Source: Phymorhynchus buccinoides (taxonomy: Eukaryota > Mollusca > Gastropoda > Neogastropoda > Raphitomidae). Taken from it: a stretch of DNA of 64,000 bases. Where the stretch lies: the NCBI GenBank assembly GCA_017654935.2, contig CM065682.1, positions 78,001,321-78,065,320 on the forward strand, written 5' to 3'. Made by a program: the position numbers and the translations under genes. Below the pieces are notes generated by a model. It was not told where the DNA came from and did no database searches. It worked only from the letters and a program-made list of their open reading frames with translations. Of the stretch, positions 34,726 through 47,509 are shown in pieces; the stretch's first letter is position 1, and the number at the start of each line of letters is the position of its first letter.

Positions 34726-35825
34726 ATAATGAATAGCATTCTTTACACAATCCTGCAAATGTCCCCTGGAGTAATTTGGTACTGATCTATTATATTATAT
34801 AATGATTGGTCTGTCCTAGTCCGACTGTCTGTTCATCTGTCTGCTCTAAAGTTAAAATGTGAAACGTTTCATTAGTAGTAAGTGGCAGGGCTCTGACATT
34901 TCACACATTTATTCCTTGTGACAAGACCTCACTGCAGATCTTACTATCTGCATAACTAAATACTTACCAACACTCAAAAAAATTCAGTCTCCCTTCCAGT
35001 TCAAGCCTTCCCTACTGATGCTATTGGAAAAATAGAGAATGGCTATCTAGGGGAGATAACCAACAGGGACGAGATTAGCCAAGGGAGGTTATGCGACTAT
35101 CTCGGTGGTGGTTTCCGTTTGTGGTTTTACGCTTGGGTTCTTCCAGCTAATTAGTGTGTATGCAACTGATTTGAGTGTTGGTAAGTACTTTAGTTATTGT
35201 ATATAAGTAAAGATTCATAAAAATCTAACCATACTAGCGCAATCGCCTAGTAATGGTAAATCCCAGAACCGCGTAACGCGTAGTTCCGTTACCGCCAAGA
35301 ACTGGTAATGATGAGTAGCGGTTTTGCCGGGTCCGTGAAAAATATTATGTTATTAGAGAGAGAGACAGACTGACAGGCAGAGAGAGACAGACAGGAAGAG
35401 AGAGAGACAGACAAAGAGAGACAAAGACAGACACACAAAGGCGGAGAGAGACATGAAAGACTAATGTACGAGAGAGAAAGAGAGAGAAAACAGCGACTGG
35501 TCTCGCGCGCTCCTCCCCTCCTCGAGCGAGGAGAACCAGCGACGGCTAGCGCATCTCCTCCCCCTCCCCCTCCCCCCCCCCGCCCGCCCCTCCCCGTTAA
35601 ATGAACTTTCTAGTAGGCTAAGCTCGCCTGTTGGAATTTCCAGCACTCGTCACCCAGCACGCGTGGAACTGCGGTCCTCGATGTCCCCCCCCCCCCCCCT
35701 GACCCTGTACCCGTGCAGTGGCCATGGGTCCCTGGATCCCTGCCTTTCATTTTTTTTAATTTTGGGGAGTTGCACCCATGGATACAATTTTTTGCTCCTT
35801 TACAGTGTTGTTACGTGTGCCACAG
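34726..35825. other. Region between B6b and exon C5, no gene recognised
   Basis: Contains (GACA/GAGA)-rich purine tracts (35355-35490), C-runs near 35570 and 35685, and unique sequence. No family exon was found between B6b and C5. Confidence 0.5.
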
Positions 35826-36073
35826 GAGACTCCTGGCCCGGCTGGTTATCCTGGTTTCCAACATGTGCGGGCCCTGGTTCAGCTGCTGTGACCACTGCGC
35901 TTTCAACCGGCAGTCTCCAACAGATATGCTGAAGAGATCGTCCAGGCTTACAATCGCCTGGAACTTCGCGACAAGAGGCCAGTGAAGATGACAGAGCGCT
36001 TCCCATCCGTTGTCAGAGGACGCTTCAAGGCCAAGGGTCACACAGACTCCCCCGGAGTGGTTGCCTCAAGCCG
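35826..36073 (+). pseudogene. Exon C5: third paralogue of the GPDNR-GY exon, in-frame TGA
   Basis: The acceptor is GTGCCACAG| and the donor is AGCCG|GTTAGC, phase 0 to 2, identical to A5 and B5. It reads ETPGPAGYPGFQHVRALVQL, then L and TGA at 35889-35891, then PLRFQPAVSNRYAEEIVQAY to VVASSR in the same frame. It aligns along its length with B5. No other exons of this copy are seen. A CGA-to-TGA change is possible, so it is probably a relic, or an alternative exon of gene B. Confidence 0.62.
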
Positions 36074-36074
36074 G

Positions 36075-36930
36075 TTAGCATTTGTTATATGTCATTGTAT
36101 CTCTGTGTATCTATTACGTTTCATTGTCTGCATCAGAAATATTCAAATGAAAGTGTGTTGGTTTTTTCTTTTGATTTTGCTTTCCGAACTGAAAACAAAT
36201 TTGCCTTAGTTCCCTCTTCACCACCGGAAGAATGAGGGCGTTATGGGAAGTTTTATATATCTTTTTTTACTTGTATGTGCTTGTTATCCTTTTTTACTGT
36301 TTAAAAAAAAAAAAAAACCTGGATCCGATAAGTAAGAGTAGAGTGGCTGAATGTTTCCAGCACTACGTGAAATTATGAGCTACAGGGTACAAATGATGAA
36401 GGTGTCATGTAATGAATCGTACTATATTTTGTGTTGTCTACTGTTGTTGAACGTTGGTAAGATTCATTGATGAGTGTTTTGTAATAAGTGTTCGAACATT
36501 ACGCGGTGACAGTCCTGTGATGTTCATAGCAGTTGACGGGACTATAATGGACAAAAACCATAAAATAAAATCACAGGATCTGTTACCGGAGATCCTGCCC
36601 GGCCCGGGACACCCTGCTCGTTCACCCTTGCCTCCTTCATTTTCACTAATTGCTTGTTGCTCCTGGAAAAAAAAGAGAAAGGAAAGTATACATTTTTAGC
36701 CAGAACAAAAAATAGCACAAAAAAACAAACAAACCAAGAAACAAAAACTAAAATATACAAATAAATCATGCAGCTTGTTGTTGAAACAAGACATGACAAG
36801 AACAACAAAATCAAAGCAACATCATCAATGTCGTTGATGAAAAGTATCTAAATCAACCACTACATAAACGCCACAAATTGCACAACATTGCGTTAAGAGG
36901 ACATTAACATTCACTGACCAGTCTCTGATC
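36075..36930. other. Intergenic, no gene recognised
   Basis: AT-rich, with poly(A) and (CAAA)-rich tracts (36300, 36715-36760). Short open frames lack recognisable content. Confidence 0.5.
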
Positions 36931-36936
36931 GTGCCC

Positions 36937-37127
36937 TGATTGAGGTCTGGTAGCTGCAGGCCTGTGTTGCCCATCACCAGATGGCTGTCCAGCACTGCGC
37001 TGATTGAGGTCTGGTAGCTGCAGGCCTGTGTTGCCCATCACCAGATGGCTGTCCAGCACTGCGCTGATTGAGGTCTGGTAGCTGCAGGCCTGTGTTGCCC
37101 ATCGCCAGATGGCTGTCCAGCCACTAC
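36937..37127. repeat. 64-bp tandem repeat, three copies (left half of split array)
   Basis: Unit TGATTGAGGTCTGGTAGCTG, CAGGCCTGTGTTGCCCATCA, CCAGATGGCTGTCCAGCACT, GCGC. Starts are 36937, 37001 and 37065, an exact 64-bp period. The same unit resumes at 38828. Confidence 0.93.
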
Positions 37128-37130
37128 TGG

Positions 37131-38823
37131 TACAGTGCACCCCGCTTATAGTAAAATCCAGGGGAGCAAGACTTTTCCTTTACTATAACAGGTTTTTCTT
37201 TATAAACGATGTTCGGATATAGTAAAAGATTTGATGGTGATATTTTTATCTTATCCGATGACGTTTTTCAAAGTCAAAGCTCACGTAACCTACTAAATAT
37301 AAACCCATCATAAAATCAAAATAAAGCAAAACTCGGTTATAAGAAAATCAAAGGGAGATATTTTTTTATAATTTTCTTATATCCGAGTTTTCTTATATCC
37401 GAAATTCAGATATAAGAAAACATTTTGAAGTCTTTTTCCTTGTCTCTCTACCCACCCAACACAAAAAGTACAGGCATTCGTATTTTTGTTTTCTTCTCAG
37501 CATTTATTTTGAACAGAATACTGAAGGAAAGTATAAAATAAATGAACAAAAATAACTCAATTAGTCTTGTAATCTAGTGCCTGTACTGTTTAGAATGTCT
37601 GTGACACAACTTGTTTGATGTAAACTTTCCCTTTTTGGAACGACTTCATTTTTCCCGGAAACATCCTTTCAGTTCAGGTACAACTCACTTTTAAAGACAC
37701 ACTGACCCAACACTAATTAAATTCCTTGTTTTTTCTGGGTAGCTGTGACCCAAAAACAATTATCCCCAACTTCAAAAGGAGGCTGCTCTTTAAAATGATG
37801 TTTCGTTTTCAATTTGGGGGCACTTGCATGGGATTCAAACCTAGTCTAAAAAAGATTTCTTACCAGCTATAAGACGGAAAACAGGTGGAACCCGTGATTT
37901 TGACTCATGATCTGGGGGGTCATTAAGAAAATGTTGTCAATGGTAATTCACTTATAAGTAAATAGAACTCGCTTATAAAAAAAATGAACTGCAAACCAAA
38001 TCTCTTGTATAACATAATTTTCTTATATCCAAGTTTCCATTGCGGATGGGAGAAAAAAAATGCTTGCTTATATGACCGAGTTTACTTATAAGCGAGTTTC
38101 TTATATCCCAATTTTGATCATAGATAAGAAAGAAGAAGTTCGGCAGGGAATTTTTGTTTTTGCTTCATTGTAAGCAAATTTTCTTATAAGCGAAGTTTCT
38201 TATAAACAGATTCGGCTGTATATATATTATTTTTCGGATTCATTTTTTTTCCACTAATTAATGAGGGGAAAGAAACATGTTTGATACCACGTTTTTAGTG
38301 CCTTTCATTTTCGTTGAAGGTGGGTAGAGGGAGTGGTGAGACTGTGACGCATACATTTGGTGACGTATTTACAAAGGTCAGGGAGAGGACAATTTTTTAT
38401 TTTTTATTGAAGAGGAACCACAAATTACATTCCTATAGGAGTTTTTTTGTTTTTGTTTTTTTTTTTTTTTTTTTTGTTGTTTTTTTTTTTTTTTTTTTTT
38501 TAAAATTTTAATTATAAAACCCAAAGTTGTTGTTATGGGTTGGTGGGGGGAGTGGTGAGACTGTGATGCATACATTGTTGACGTATTTACAAAGTTCACG
38601 AAGATTAAGAGGACTTTTTTTTTATTGTAACCAAGGAGCCAGTCCTGTGGGGAACAAAAAGTAACTGTACTATAGCAGTTTTTTTATTATAAACGAGTTG
38701 CTACTATCCGAGGTCTATTATTTTAGTAATAAAACAGTAGACCTTTGGCCGAGAACCAGTGTTTTCCTTTACTGTATCCAAAATTGCTTATAACCGAGCT
38801 TACTATAAACGGGGAGTACTGTA
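37131..38823. mobile_element. TIR element (TACAGTGCACCCCG / CGGGGAGTACTGTA) inside a 64-bp array
   Basis: Left end TACAGTGCACCCCGCTTATA, right end TATAAACGGGGAGTACTGTA, inverse with three mismatches, TA at both borders. The ~1.7-kb interior has many TTCTTATATCCGAG and CTTATAAGCGAG motifs. A probable nested element (about 37320-38222) ends in TTCTTATAAACAGATTCGGC, and a GTGGTGAGACTGTGAYGCAT motif is repeated at 38333 and 38553. No transposase frame is evident. Confidence 0.78.
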
Positions 38824-38827
38824 CGCG

Positions 38828-39009
38828 TGATTGAGGTCTGGTAGCTGCAGGCCTGTGTTGCCCATCACCAGATGGCTGTCCAGCACTGCGCTGATTGAGG
38901 TCTGGTAGCTGCAGGCCTGTGTTGCCCATCACCAGATGGCTGTCCAGCACTGCGCTGATTGAGGTCTGGTAGCTGCAGGCCTGTGTTGCCCATCACCAGA
39001 TGGCTGTCC
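38828..39009. repeat. 64-bp tandem repeat, three copies (right half of split array)
   Basis: Same unit as 36937-37127, with starts at 38828, 38892 and 38956. Copies on the two sides of the transposon are nearly identical, which implies that the insertion split an existing array. Confidence 0.93.
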
Positions 39010-41225
39010 CAGACCTGTTTACCATTCCGGTTTAGCCGGGATTATTACGGAAATTTGCTAAAATTCCGGGTAAAATAGTAAATTCCGGGTGAACGCTGAA
39101 AATCCCTGGATTTTGAAAAACGTCTATTATTTGTTTCCGTTCGTAGGAAAAGACGCAAGGGTTGACCGAAACGTGTACCTAACATGCTACGTCATCAGAA
39201 AGCGGTTTTTGCCAGGGCCAATGAAATGCTCAGAATATGGCCGTGCAAGGCTGCACAGTGTGATTATGTTATAAGGCAAGGAATAATAATTTTATACTAT
39301 ATTTATTTCCAGTGCTCAAATGTAGAGTCCCGGAAGGGGGGGGGGGGGGGGGGTTACAATTCCACCCCGCCCTGCTATCATACAGTTGAACATAGAATGT
39401 TTTTATTATTATTAAAACGTTTTGTTATGGGAGCCCAGTTAACAAGTGAAGAGTGGGAAGATGGGTGGGTGAAGGGGAGTCAGAGAGTATGTATACAACG
39501 ACGTGGAGTTCTTTACGAATAATGGGATATGGTTGGGAGAACGAGAGAGGGGTGAGAGAGTGAGTGGGGGACGTGGGGGGTGTGAGGGCTCAAACAGAGC
39601 GTCGGCTAACACGACGCCGCTCTGAGGCGCGGAAAGACATGCACAACAGTACAGCGTCCGCAACGATGTATGTGCCGTGGTAACCGATTGGTTTCCTCGA
39701 CAGATGTCCCCGTGTGGACTCAGGGCTCCACTTGCGTACTTTCGTACTGCGCTTAGCGATTGACCGATTATCACACAACGATTGTCCCGCAACCAATCTA
39801 TCCGCGTGATGCTCGCTGTCTATTCTGTACTCTACTTGGACGTGTGAAGTGTGATAAGATACAGCGCACTCAAAAAGAGCTCAGCACTAGGTGTAAGGCG
39901 TGCTGTGTATTAAAAAGAGGAGGGGGGGGATGGTGGGTATGAGGGAAATGGAGTGTGGTCAGTACGCGGACCGCTGTCCGGGGGGAACCCTCCTCACCAG
40001 TGTAAAGTTGTATTAGGGCTGACGTGTGATAATGTTAGTATTTACATCTAAAATCGGTGGCCGAAGGAGAAGTTCTTGATAGCCTCCACGAACCAGACAA
40101 CGGGGGACCATTCCGTGTGGGCCTCTGAGGCTAGAATAGATTTTAGGGTGTGAAGGGGATTTTAATGTTTTTATTATCTAAGGAAAAGGTTAGAGTTGTT
40201 TTTGAATATATAATTACAAGGGGTAAACAGATGTCAAGGTCCAAAATGTTATATCAGTTACAGCGAAAGTTTTTTAAATTTAAAATAATAAGACCTTGTT
40301 CTTAATCGAAAAATTAAGGATTGTGTTTTGGGAGGGATGCCGGAAGGAATAGTTACCCTTGAACTATTTGGGTCCTAGGAGTGGGTTGTTTGGCATATGA
40401 TTCCAGTTCTTTTGCCCACCCCGGGTGTGTTATTTTTTTTAGCAGTGGTTGGCTCACCTATGACAGTTAATAGAAACAATATTGCCGGGAGCTGACACGA
40501 GGCGGCCCCCCAGACTTGCGTCTCTCTGTCGGCCAGGATCGTCTACGACCGCCCACGCTCGGGATGCGCGATCATTCACTAAGAGAACTGGTGTTACCTC
40601 TAAGATGTAACTGGTGTGTTAGTTTTCTAATTCATTTTAGATTCTGCAGCGGTATGTTTATTTCATTGTAGGGCTTTGATTGATGAGAGGGAGTCTGAAA
40701 ATAACATCTGAAAATGGTGAAATGGGAGAGATTATTTATGAAAGGCCAATGCTTCCAAGAATAGCCCAGAGAGTTATCGGCGGAAAAAAAATAGAAATGT
40801 TATTAGTAAGTTGGAAGATGGAAATTTTGCAGACTTGGGATATGAAAGTCCATCCCTATTTGTATATTTAAGAGGGAGCCATCTGTGATAAATGATAAGA
40901 TAATGTCTTAGGTTATATATTTTTCTTTAGCAGATGACTTGTAAAGATAAATTATTCAGAATCGTCTTCTTGTTATAAGAGAGATGAAGATTAATATCCA
41001 ATATATGGTCGATCCCAATTCCCCACTGAGGGGGCTGTGCTGGGGGAAGCTGCAATATTGTTAAAGCGGTACTCCTTCTTAATCAGATCTTGGGTTATGA
41101 ATCAAAAATATAATAACATTTTTAGAGTGGCAAAGTTATGGGGTCTGCGAAGATGTTAGCAATTCGTCTTCAGTGAAGTTGTTGGTAAGCATATAGACGA
41201 ATAGAATGTAGGCACAGTTAAGTAT
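39010..41225. other. Region without recognised gene
   Basis: Contains a G-run (39338-39352), TTCCGGGTAAAATAG-like motifs near 39050-39095, and unique sequence. Because the RT element at 41230-42480 runs on the minus strand, part of this region may be its 3' portion, but no RNase H motif or tail was identified. The 117-codon minus frame at 39439-39792 resembles no family I know. Confidence 0.4.
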
Positions 41226-41229
41226 AATT

Positions 41230-42480
41230 AAATTGTAGTTAGTGGCAATCCAGCGATGTGTCTCTGTATAAAGGAATGTTAATTGCATACTTTGGGAGGC
41301 CCAGGGCAGTCTTTAGGGCTTTGGCTTCAAAACGTTGAAGGGTTGTTAGATTTTGTTTGGACAGAGAGTAAAAGGCTTCCATGCCATATATAAGTCTGCT
41401 TCGTACCAGTGTACGTACTAGGTAGGTCAGGAATTTGGGGTCTTTTGCCCATGGTTGTCGTGCAATGACTTTTATAAAATTAAGTGCTTTATGAGCTTTC
41501 TGGGTTAAATAGTTAATATGATCGTTCCAGGATAAGTTACATGTCAAAAAATGACACCAAGAATTTTAACAGATTTTACTGATGGTTTAATGACGTTATC
41601 TATTTTAATGGTGAGGTCGTCAACCTTTGTTGTTGAAAAAACTATAAACTCACATTTTTGTGGGGCAACTGTAAATCCATTACTATGTAAATAATCAGTT
41701 ATTTTGTTTGTGTTGGATTGGTGTATCTGCAAATCAGGATCTAAGCTGTAATAATTTCCAGGGGGGGTGTTAATGGACCAGATTGCGATATCGTCAGCGT
41801 ACATAGATATCTTACAATTATGCAGTTTTAGTTTATAAATGTCATGAACCATGATGTTAAATAGTATGGGAGCTATGATACTGCCCTGGGGCACTCCCAT
41901 GTCAAGATGGTGAGACATCGACAAGGATTGACCCACTTTCACTCTTAGACTTCGGTTATGTAAGAATGAAAGAATAAAGTTAAATGTGTTGCCCTCTATA
42001 CCGAGACTGCTTAGTTTGTCTAGGAGTCTCCCATGCCAGACGGAGTCATATGCCCCTTTTATATAAAAAAAGGTGGCCAGGACTTTTCTGCGACGTGCAA
42101 AGGAGCGTCTGACATGGGAGGTAAGTCTGACGACTTGTTCCATGCAGTTTCTATGTGCACGGAACCCTGCTTGAAATTTGGGGATAATGTTTAAGTTTTT
42201 GTCTAGAAAATATTCCAGTCTATATTTTACGATACGCGTGTAGATTTTGCCCTGGTGAGGGAGATGGGGCGGTAGTTGTTTTTGTTTGGGATCCGTACGG
42301 CCGGTTTTCCTGGCTTTCGGATCCCAATTACCTTGTGCCTCCCTCCAGGCCTGAGGAACGGTTCCCCCCTCCCAACACTTGGAGTAGAAATCATGTAAAA
42401 TTTTATGAAAAGATTGGGGGAGTTCTTTTATTAGTTTGTAGGAGATAGGGTCTTCTCCTGTAGCTTTACTAGTTTTTTTT
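41230..42480 (-). mobile_element. Non-LTR retrotransposon reverse transcriptase (Jockey/I-like), frame-broken
   Basis: Read from 42300 downwards, a decayed YRPIS-like region precedes PKFQAGFRAHRNCMEQVV, FFYIKGAYDSVWHGRLLDKL (RT motif A region), MGVPQGSIIAPILFN and MYADDIAIW (catalytic motif). A frame change near 41545 leads into SWNDHINYLTQKAHKALNFI and RFEAKALKTALGLPKYA. The catalytic Asp pair is present, but at least two frameshifts make this copy inactive. It is unlike the L2-type fragments elsewhere in the window. Confidence 0.9.
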
Positions 42481-43670
42481 AATTAAATTAATGGATGCAG
42501 CAACCTCAGTAATTTTCAGAGGGGCATTAATATAGTGCGAGTTATCGTTCGATTTTATATGGTGGGGGTTACTTTGGCGCTTGATTTTTTCTTTTGTAGG
42601 GAGAAATTTAGTCTGGCTAGCTTGAGCGAATGTTTCTGCCAAGGTGTTAGTAGCAACTCAAAACTGGCGTCATTACGCTGTCCGCTTAGTAAAACTAGAT
42701 CTAATTTTACCGATTTGTAACATGATATATCGGTGTATATTACACTGGTGGAAATAAAAACTGAACAAAAGAAACATTTTATCCTTTGTCTCTTTTCCTG
42801 TGTTGTTATTTTGTACCAGTACTAATAAGAAATGTTGAAAACGAACTGTTGAATTAACATACCCACTGACGTCGGAAGAAGTTCTTTAGACAACACTTAC
42901 AACTGTGTGTGCAGGAAAACTAAACTCTAAATAGGTCAGTGTTTGGGGCATTAAAAATAACTGCATGCAGGCGTTAGGGAAGGCTTATTGTAGATCTAGT
43001 GATTTGCGCTAACTCTGATTCGCTAAATTCCAAGAGAAAGCTTTAAATAAAGTCCTTTAAATGGAGGCTTGTCCAGGTATTCTCACCAAACACGTGCATT
43101 CCATATTCATTCGAAAGATCAATATCTTTTCTGCAAAGTTCAGTTAAAATAAATGCTTAGATCAATAGTGACCAATTTAGAGTTTCTGTCAAAGAGACCA
43201 AGCATGTAGGGTTTTTCGACGTTCTAGCAGAATGACGCAGCACGACGTCATGGCGAGTTGAGTCAAGTAAACAAAGGCAGTTGTTTTACAAAACGAACTG
43301 GATAACTGCCCTTAGGGCATTGACAGTCAATTTAAATAGCTCTGTGGATAAAGTGGTGTCTGCTTGTTAGCTTAATCCAATATTTTTTGCATGGAAGTAA
43401 ATGTTTATTGAAAAAAACCACTACTTTATTATGCTCAGTCTGGCCAGCTAGCTAAAACCTTTGGTGACAATGTCGTGGTAGGGGTATGTGCTCAAAATCT
43501 ACTTGGTTATTTAATGTTGAAGCCCAGAGCACATCTTCTTGGTATTATTTGAATAAGGGAAAGGCTTAAGAGCCGGGATGCTATATTTCTTATTAATGAT
43601 AACTTTCATGTTATCCAGAAATATAAGTTTCTTGTGTTTTTTCCTTTTGGTGGGGTTGGGGGGTTTTCAC
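42481..43670. other. Intergenic, no gene recognised
   Basis: AT-rich unique-looking sequence with no supported exon, RNA gene or repeat array. Confidence 0.5.
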
Positions 43671-43839
43671 CCCCCCCAACGTTGCTCAGTGATCAATTTA
43701 TTGTTTCACGGATGAAGTCAGACCCAGATCTAGATCTCGTAGCTTTTTGATTATTTACGCTTATATATAGTAGATCTATGTATAATAGATCTATCTGCAA
43801 TTTTTCTCGTCGCATGGGCATTATACTGAACAGGTTATA

Positions 43840-43973
43840 ACGCGCGCGCGTGTGTGGATGTGGTGTGCGTGCACGGCATGTGTTGTGGAAGTGTGTGTGG
43901 TGATGGCTTGCGCGCATGTTCATGCGTGTGTATTGTGTTTGTTTTTTTTTTTTTTTTCTTTTCTTTTTTTTTT

Positions 43974-44004
<31 letters not shown>

Positions 44005-44130
44005 TCCCAGCGGCCAGACAGACCGATAGAGACAGAGTATGTGTATGCCTGTGTGTACATGGGACAGGCCTACACATACTCTGTCTCATGATGGGTGGTG
44101 CCGGTGGCAATGAGAGTGCGGTGGACACTC

Positions 44131-44186
<56 letters not shown>

Positions 44187-44290
44187 GGGGGTGTGTGTGG
44201 TATGCTGTGTGTGAGAGAGAGAGAGAGTTGTCGTGCGTGTGTGCGTGCGCGCGCGTATGTGTGTGCGTGACTGTGCATGTGTTTGCATGT
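43840..44290. repeat. (TG)n, poly(T) and (CT)n cluster
   Basis: Contains (TG)n, a ~70-bp T-rich run (43938-44006), (CT)n at 44130-44180 and (TG)/(GA) blocks to 44290. TACACATACTCTGTCTC at 44071 is an imperfect inverse of GACAGAGTATGTGTATGC at 44031, giving a short hairpin. Confidence 0.85.
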
Positions 44291-44679
44291 GCGTGTTGTT
44301 CTTGTCCTTCAGCCGGTTTAACGTCCTTCCACTAAAAGTGATTAAGACAAAATAATAATTAGTGTTGTGGGTAGGTGTAGGCCCTACCGGTATTATACCA
44401 GTATTTTTTCGACATACCGATATTTTGTACTGGCTGGGTTGCTGGAGATCCATTTAGGGCCTACAGTTTTTTAAACACAAGGAAGAGCTCTTTCAGAAAG
44501 TCCAATGGGTAGGCGTGTGGCTAAGAAATCCCCCTAAATGCCTGACCTCATACTCTCTCTATATATTGTCCTTACCCCCCCACCCCCTCTTTCTCTCTAT
44601 CAATATATGCAAATACGCACACGCACACGCTGCACACACAGACACACACACACGCACACACCAACACACACAACAACAC

Positions 44680-45620
44680 TAACAGTATTTATATGGCGCT
44701 GAATCTTGATAGAAATCAAATCAAAAGCGCACACACACGTTAGCATTCATAACGCATTCAAACAAAAAATGCAATACAAAGCGAACACACACGTTTGACA
44801 TAAATGGTATACAGCAGAAACAGACCTAAAGGCAAGAGAGAGAGAAGAGAAAGAGAGTGGAGCCTCAATTACGGGGGAACAGGTGGGTTTTGAGGTTAGA
44901 TTTGAAAGCAGAGAGGGTCGGTCGCTGACGGAGGGAAAGAGGAAGTTTGTTCCAGGAGGTCGGTCCTGAGACAGCAAAAGAGCGCCGACCAACAGTTGAA
45001 AGCTTATACCTAGGGATCTGGAGAGAAAGAGGAGTCAGAAACTGAACGTAAAGTGCGAGCTGGCGTATAGATGGAAATATTGTCGCAGAGGTAAGATGGA
45101 GCAGCTTTATGGATAGATTTATAGCAAAGGGTGTTTAATTTATACTCAATTCTGTCTGCGACAGGAAACCAGTGCAAAGAACGGAGAAGAGGGCTAACGT
45201 GATCAAACTTTTTCTTCCTAAGGACAAAACGAGCAGCTGTGTTTTGAATACGCTGGAGACAAGATAGAGAAGAGACTGATAGGCCAGAAAGGAGAGCATT
45301 ACAGTAGTCAAAACGAGATATGATGAGGGAAGTAACAAGTTTTGCTGTGGCTTCATCTGAGAGATATTTACGAATATAGCCAATGCGACGAATTTGATAG
45401 TAGCAGGACTGACAGGTCTGAGTCAGGAAACTCTGCATGGAAAGAGTATTGTCCAAAGTGACACCTAAGTTTTTGACAGAGTCTGAGAGGGGAATTATAT
45501 TGTTATCCAGTTGGATTGACTCTATGGAAACAGAGGCTAGTTTATTTTTTTGTTCCTACAAGCATTGCTTCGATTTTTTCACCATTTAATTGAAGTTTAG
45601 TTTGAACCATCCAATTTTGA
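44680..45620 (-). mobile_element. Non-LTR retrotransposon 3' fragment (L2/CR1-like)
   Basis: The minus-strand frame has KNLGVTLDNTLSMQSFLTQT, RFDYCNALLSGLSVSSLSCL, RIQNTAARFVLRKKKFDHVS, LRSLHWFPVADRIEYKLNTL and APSYLCDNI. The 3' tail TATTTATATGGCGCTGAATC is at 44685-44705. The catalytic core is absent (5' truncation). The ORF is intact over about 148 codons, so the copy is relatively young. Confidence 0.9.
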
Positions 45621-46264
45621 ATATCAATATAGCCATGCAATATAGCCACACACCCATGCACTCATATACACAAACACGCGCGCTTGCGCGGGCGTGTTTG
45701 TATGTGCAAAATGGCAGCTCAAACAAAAAAAGTAAACAGTTTAAACAGTCGATCTGTCGATCATTAGGCCTATATTAATGCTTACAAATAGGCCTATGTA
45801 AACCTAGTTCTGCTCAAGTATTGCTAAAAGTGATAATTATTTTTTTCAAATACTATCATTTCTAGCCTGACTTGTATAGCCCTATTTTTATTCTTTTGTC
45901 TCGAGAAATGCTTTAGACACGCGCGCACGCACGCACGAACACACATACTCACACGCGCGCACACTCAAAACATTAATGTATGTGTGTGTGTGCACTTTTG
46001 CATGCTTTTTTGCATGCATGCGTACACACATACAGAGACAAACATGCACACGCATAGAAAGAACATTCATGGAAACAAAATTAGTCAATCACTTCCCAAT
46101 AAAAGTTCTTATAGTTAGGCCTATACCCACATCTCCCCACTCCTTCCCATGTCTCTCTTTCGCTCTGTGTGTGCTGTCTGTCTATACATACCCCCCTCTC
46201 CCCCCTCTCTCTCTTAGTTTTGTGTATTATCCTCTTCAAATAGGGCTTATGGACTTTACTTGAA
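45621..46264. other. Contig end, no gene recognised
   Basis: Contains (CA)n/(CG)-rich tracts (45660-45700, 45915-45965) and AT-rich sequence up to the gap. Confidence 0.55.
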
Positions 46265-46764
46265 NNNNNNNNNNNNNNNNNNNNNNNNNNNNNNNNNNNN
46301 NNNNNNNNNNNNNNNNNNNNNNNNNNNNNNNNNNNNNNNNNNNNNNNNNNNNNNNNNNNNNNNNNNNNNNNNNNNNNNNNNNNNNNNNNNNNNNNNNNNN
46401 NNNNNNNNNNNNNNNNNNNNNNNNNNNNNNNNNNNNNNNNNNNNNNNNNNNNNNNNNNNNNNNNNNNNNNNNNNNNNNNNNNNNNNNNNNNNNNNNNNNN
46501 NNNNNNNNNNNNNNNNNNNNNNNNNNNNNNNNNNNNNNNNNNNNNNNNNNNNNNNNNNNNNNNNNNNNNNNNNNNNNNNNNNNNNNNNNNNNNNNNNNNN
46601 NNNNNNNNNNNNNNNNNNNNNNNNNNNNNNNNNNNNNNNNNNNNNNNNNNNNNNNNNNNNNNNNNNNNNNNNNNNNNNNNNNNNNNNNNNNNNNNNNNNN
46701 NNNNNNNNNNNNNNNNNNNNNNNNNNNNNNNNNNNNNNNNNNNNNNNNNNNNNNNNNNNNNNNN
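46265..46764. other. Assembly gap, exactly 500 N
   Basis: A 500-N placeholder between the middle and right contigs. The missing last FAS exon may lie here or beyond. Confidence 0.99.
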
Positions 46765-47300
46765 TCTAATCTACCACTCTCTTGGACTCTGCCTTTCCCT
46801 TTGCTTACTGTCATCTGCTATCTTTTCTATCTTAGCCGAGTCCATTCTCCTGCCTTTCAAAAAATAATAAACTTCTTACAAAGATTTCTTCAGCCGAATT
46901 CGGGGACTTGCTGGGGCCGAACTAGTTCTTAGTTAGGCGCATAACGGCAGCACGACGCATCTACGCTCATATGACAGGAAACTGTCTGAGCGAACGAAGA
47001 AGAAAGAAAGCACACAGAACAATGAAGCTGGGGCACTGGGTGGATGCCTCGTGCCTCCATACGGGAGCTGGACGACCCCCGCCCCCTCCACGAGTCTCTC
47101 CCCGTGGGGATACCAGGGAGAGGGGGGTCATTTCGTAAAAATAGTTCCCCCACCTTCTTGAAGTTCTGTGCTTGTAACTTCCTCTAGTCTACCTGTCACT
47201 CTCTTTGACTCTGCCTTTTTCCCTTTGCTTTCTATCGTCTACTATCTTTCTGACTTATTGGCCCATTCATTCTCCTGCCTTTCCCCCCAAAAAATATCTT
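46765..47300 (+). mobile_element. Two GAA-tailed dispersed repeats in tandem
   Basis: The first copy (46765-47015) starts at the gap with TCTAATCTACCACTCTCTTG and ends CTGTCTGAGCGAACGAAGAA. The second (47085-47300 and beyond) carries CCCCACCTTCTTGAAGTTCT, CTTGTAACTTCCTCTAG and the pyrimidine block. Both are non-coding. Confidence 0.65.
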
Positions 47301-47509
47301 TCGAATACTTTTTGTCCTCTGAGCTCCTCCGACATCGGAATGTGTCGGGAGAAGGTACGCAGCAGGGAGACCATGTGAAAACTGAAAATTGGACACATAC
47401 GTACCTTACCCATTATGGCTATATGGCCTGGGAACGCAGAGACAAGAAGAAGAAGAAGAACAATGAAACACACAACTAGAACTGCTAAAGCCGCCTACGG
47501 TGCCTGTAC

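Noticed and set aside
39439..39792. 117-codon minus-strand open frame
   Set aside because: No recognisable motif, no splice context and no similarity to the nearby genes or RT elements.
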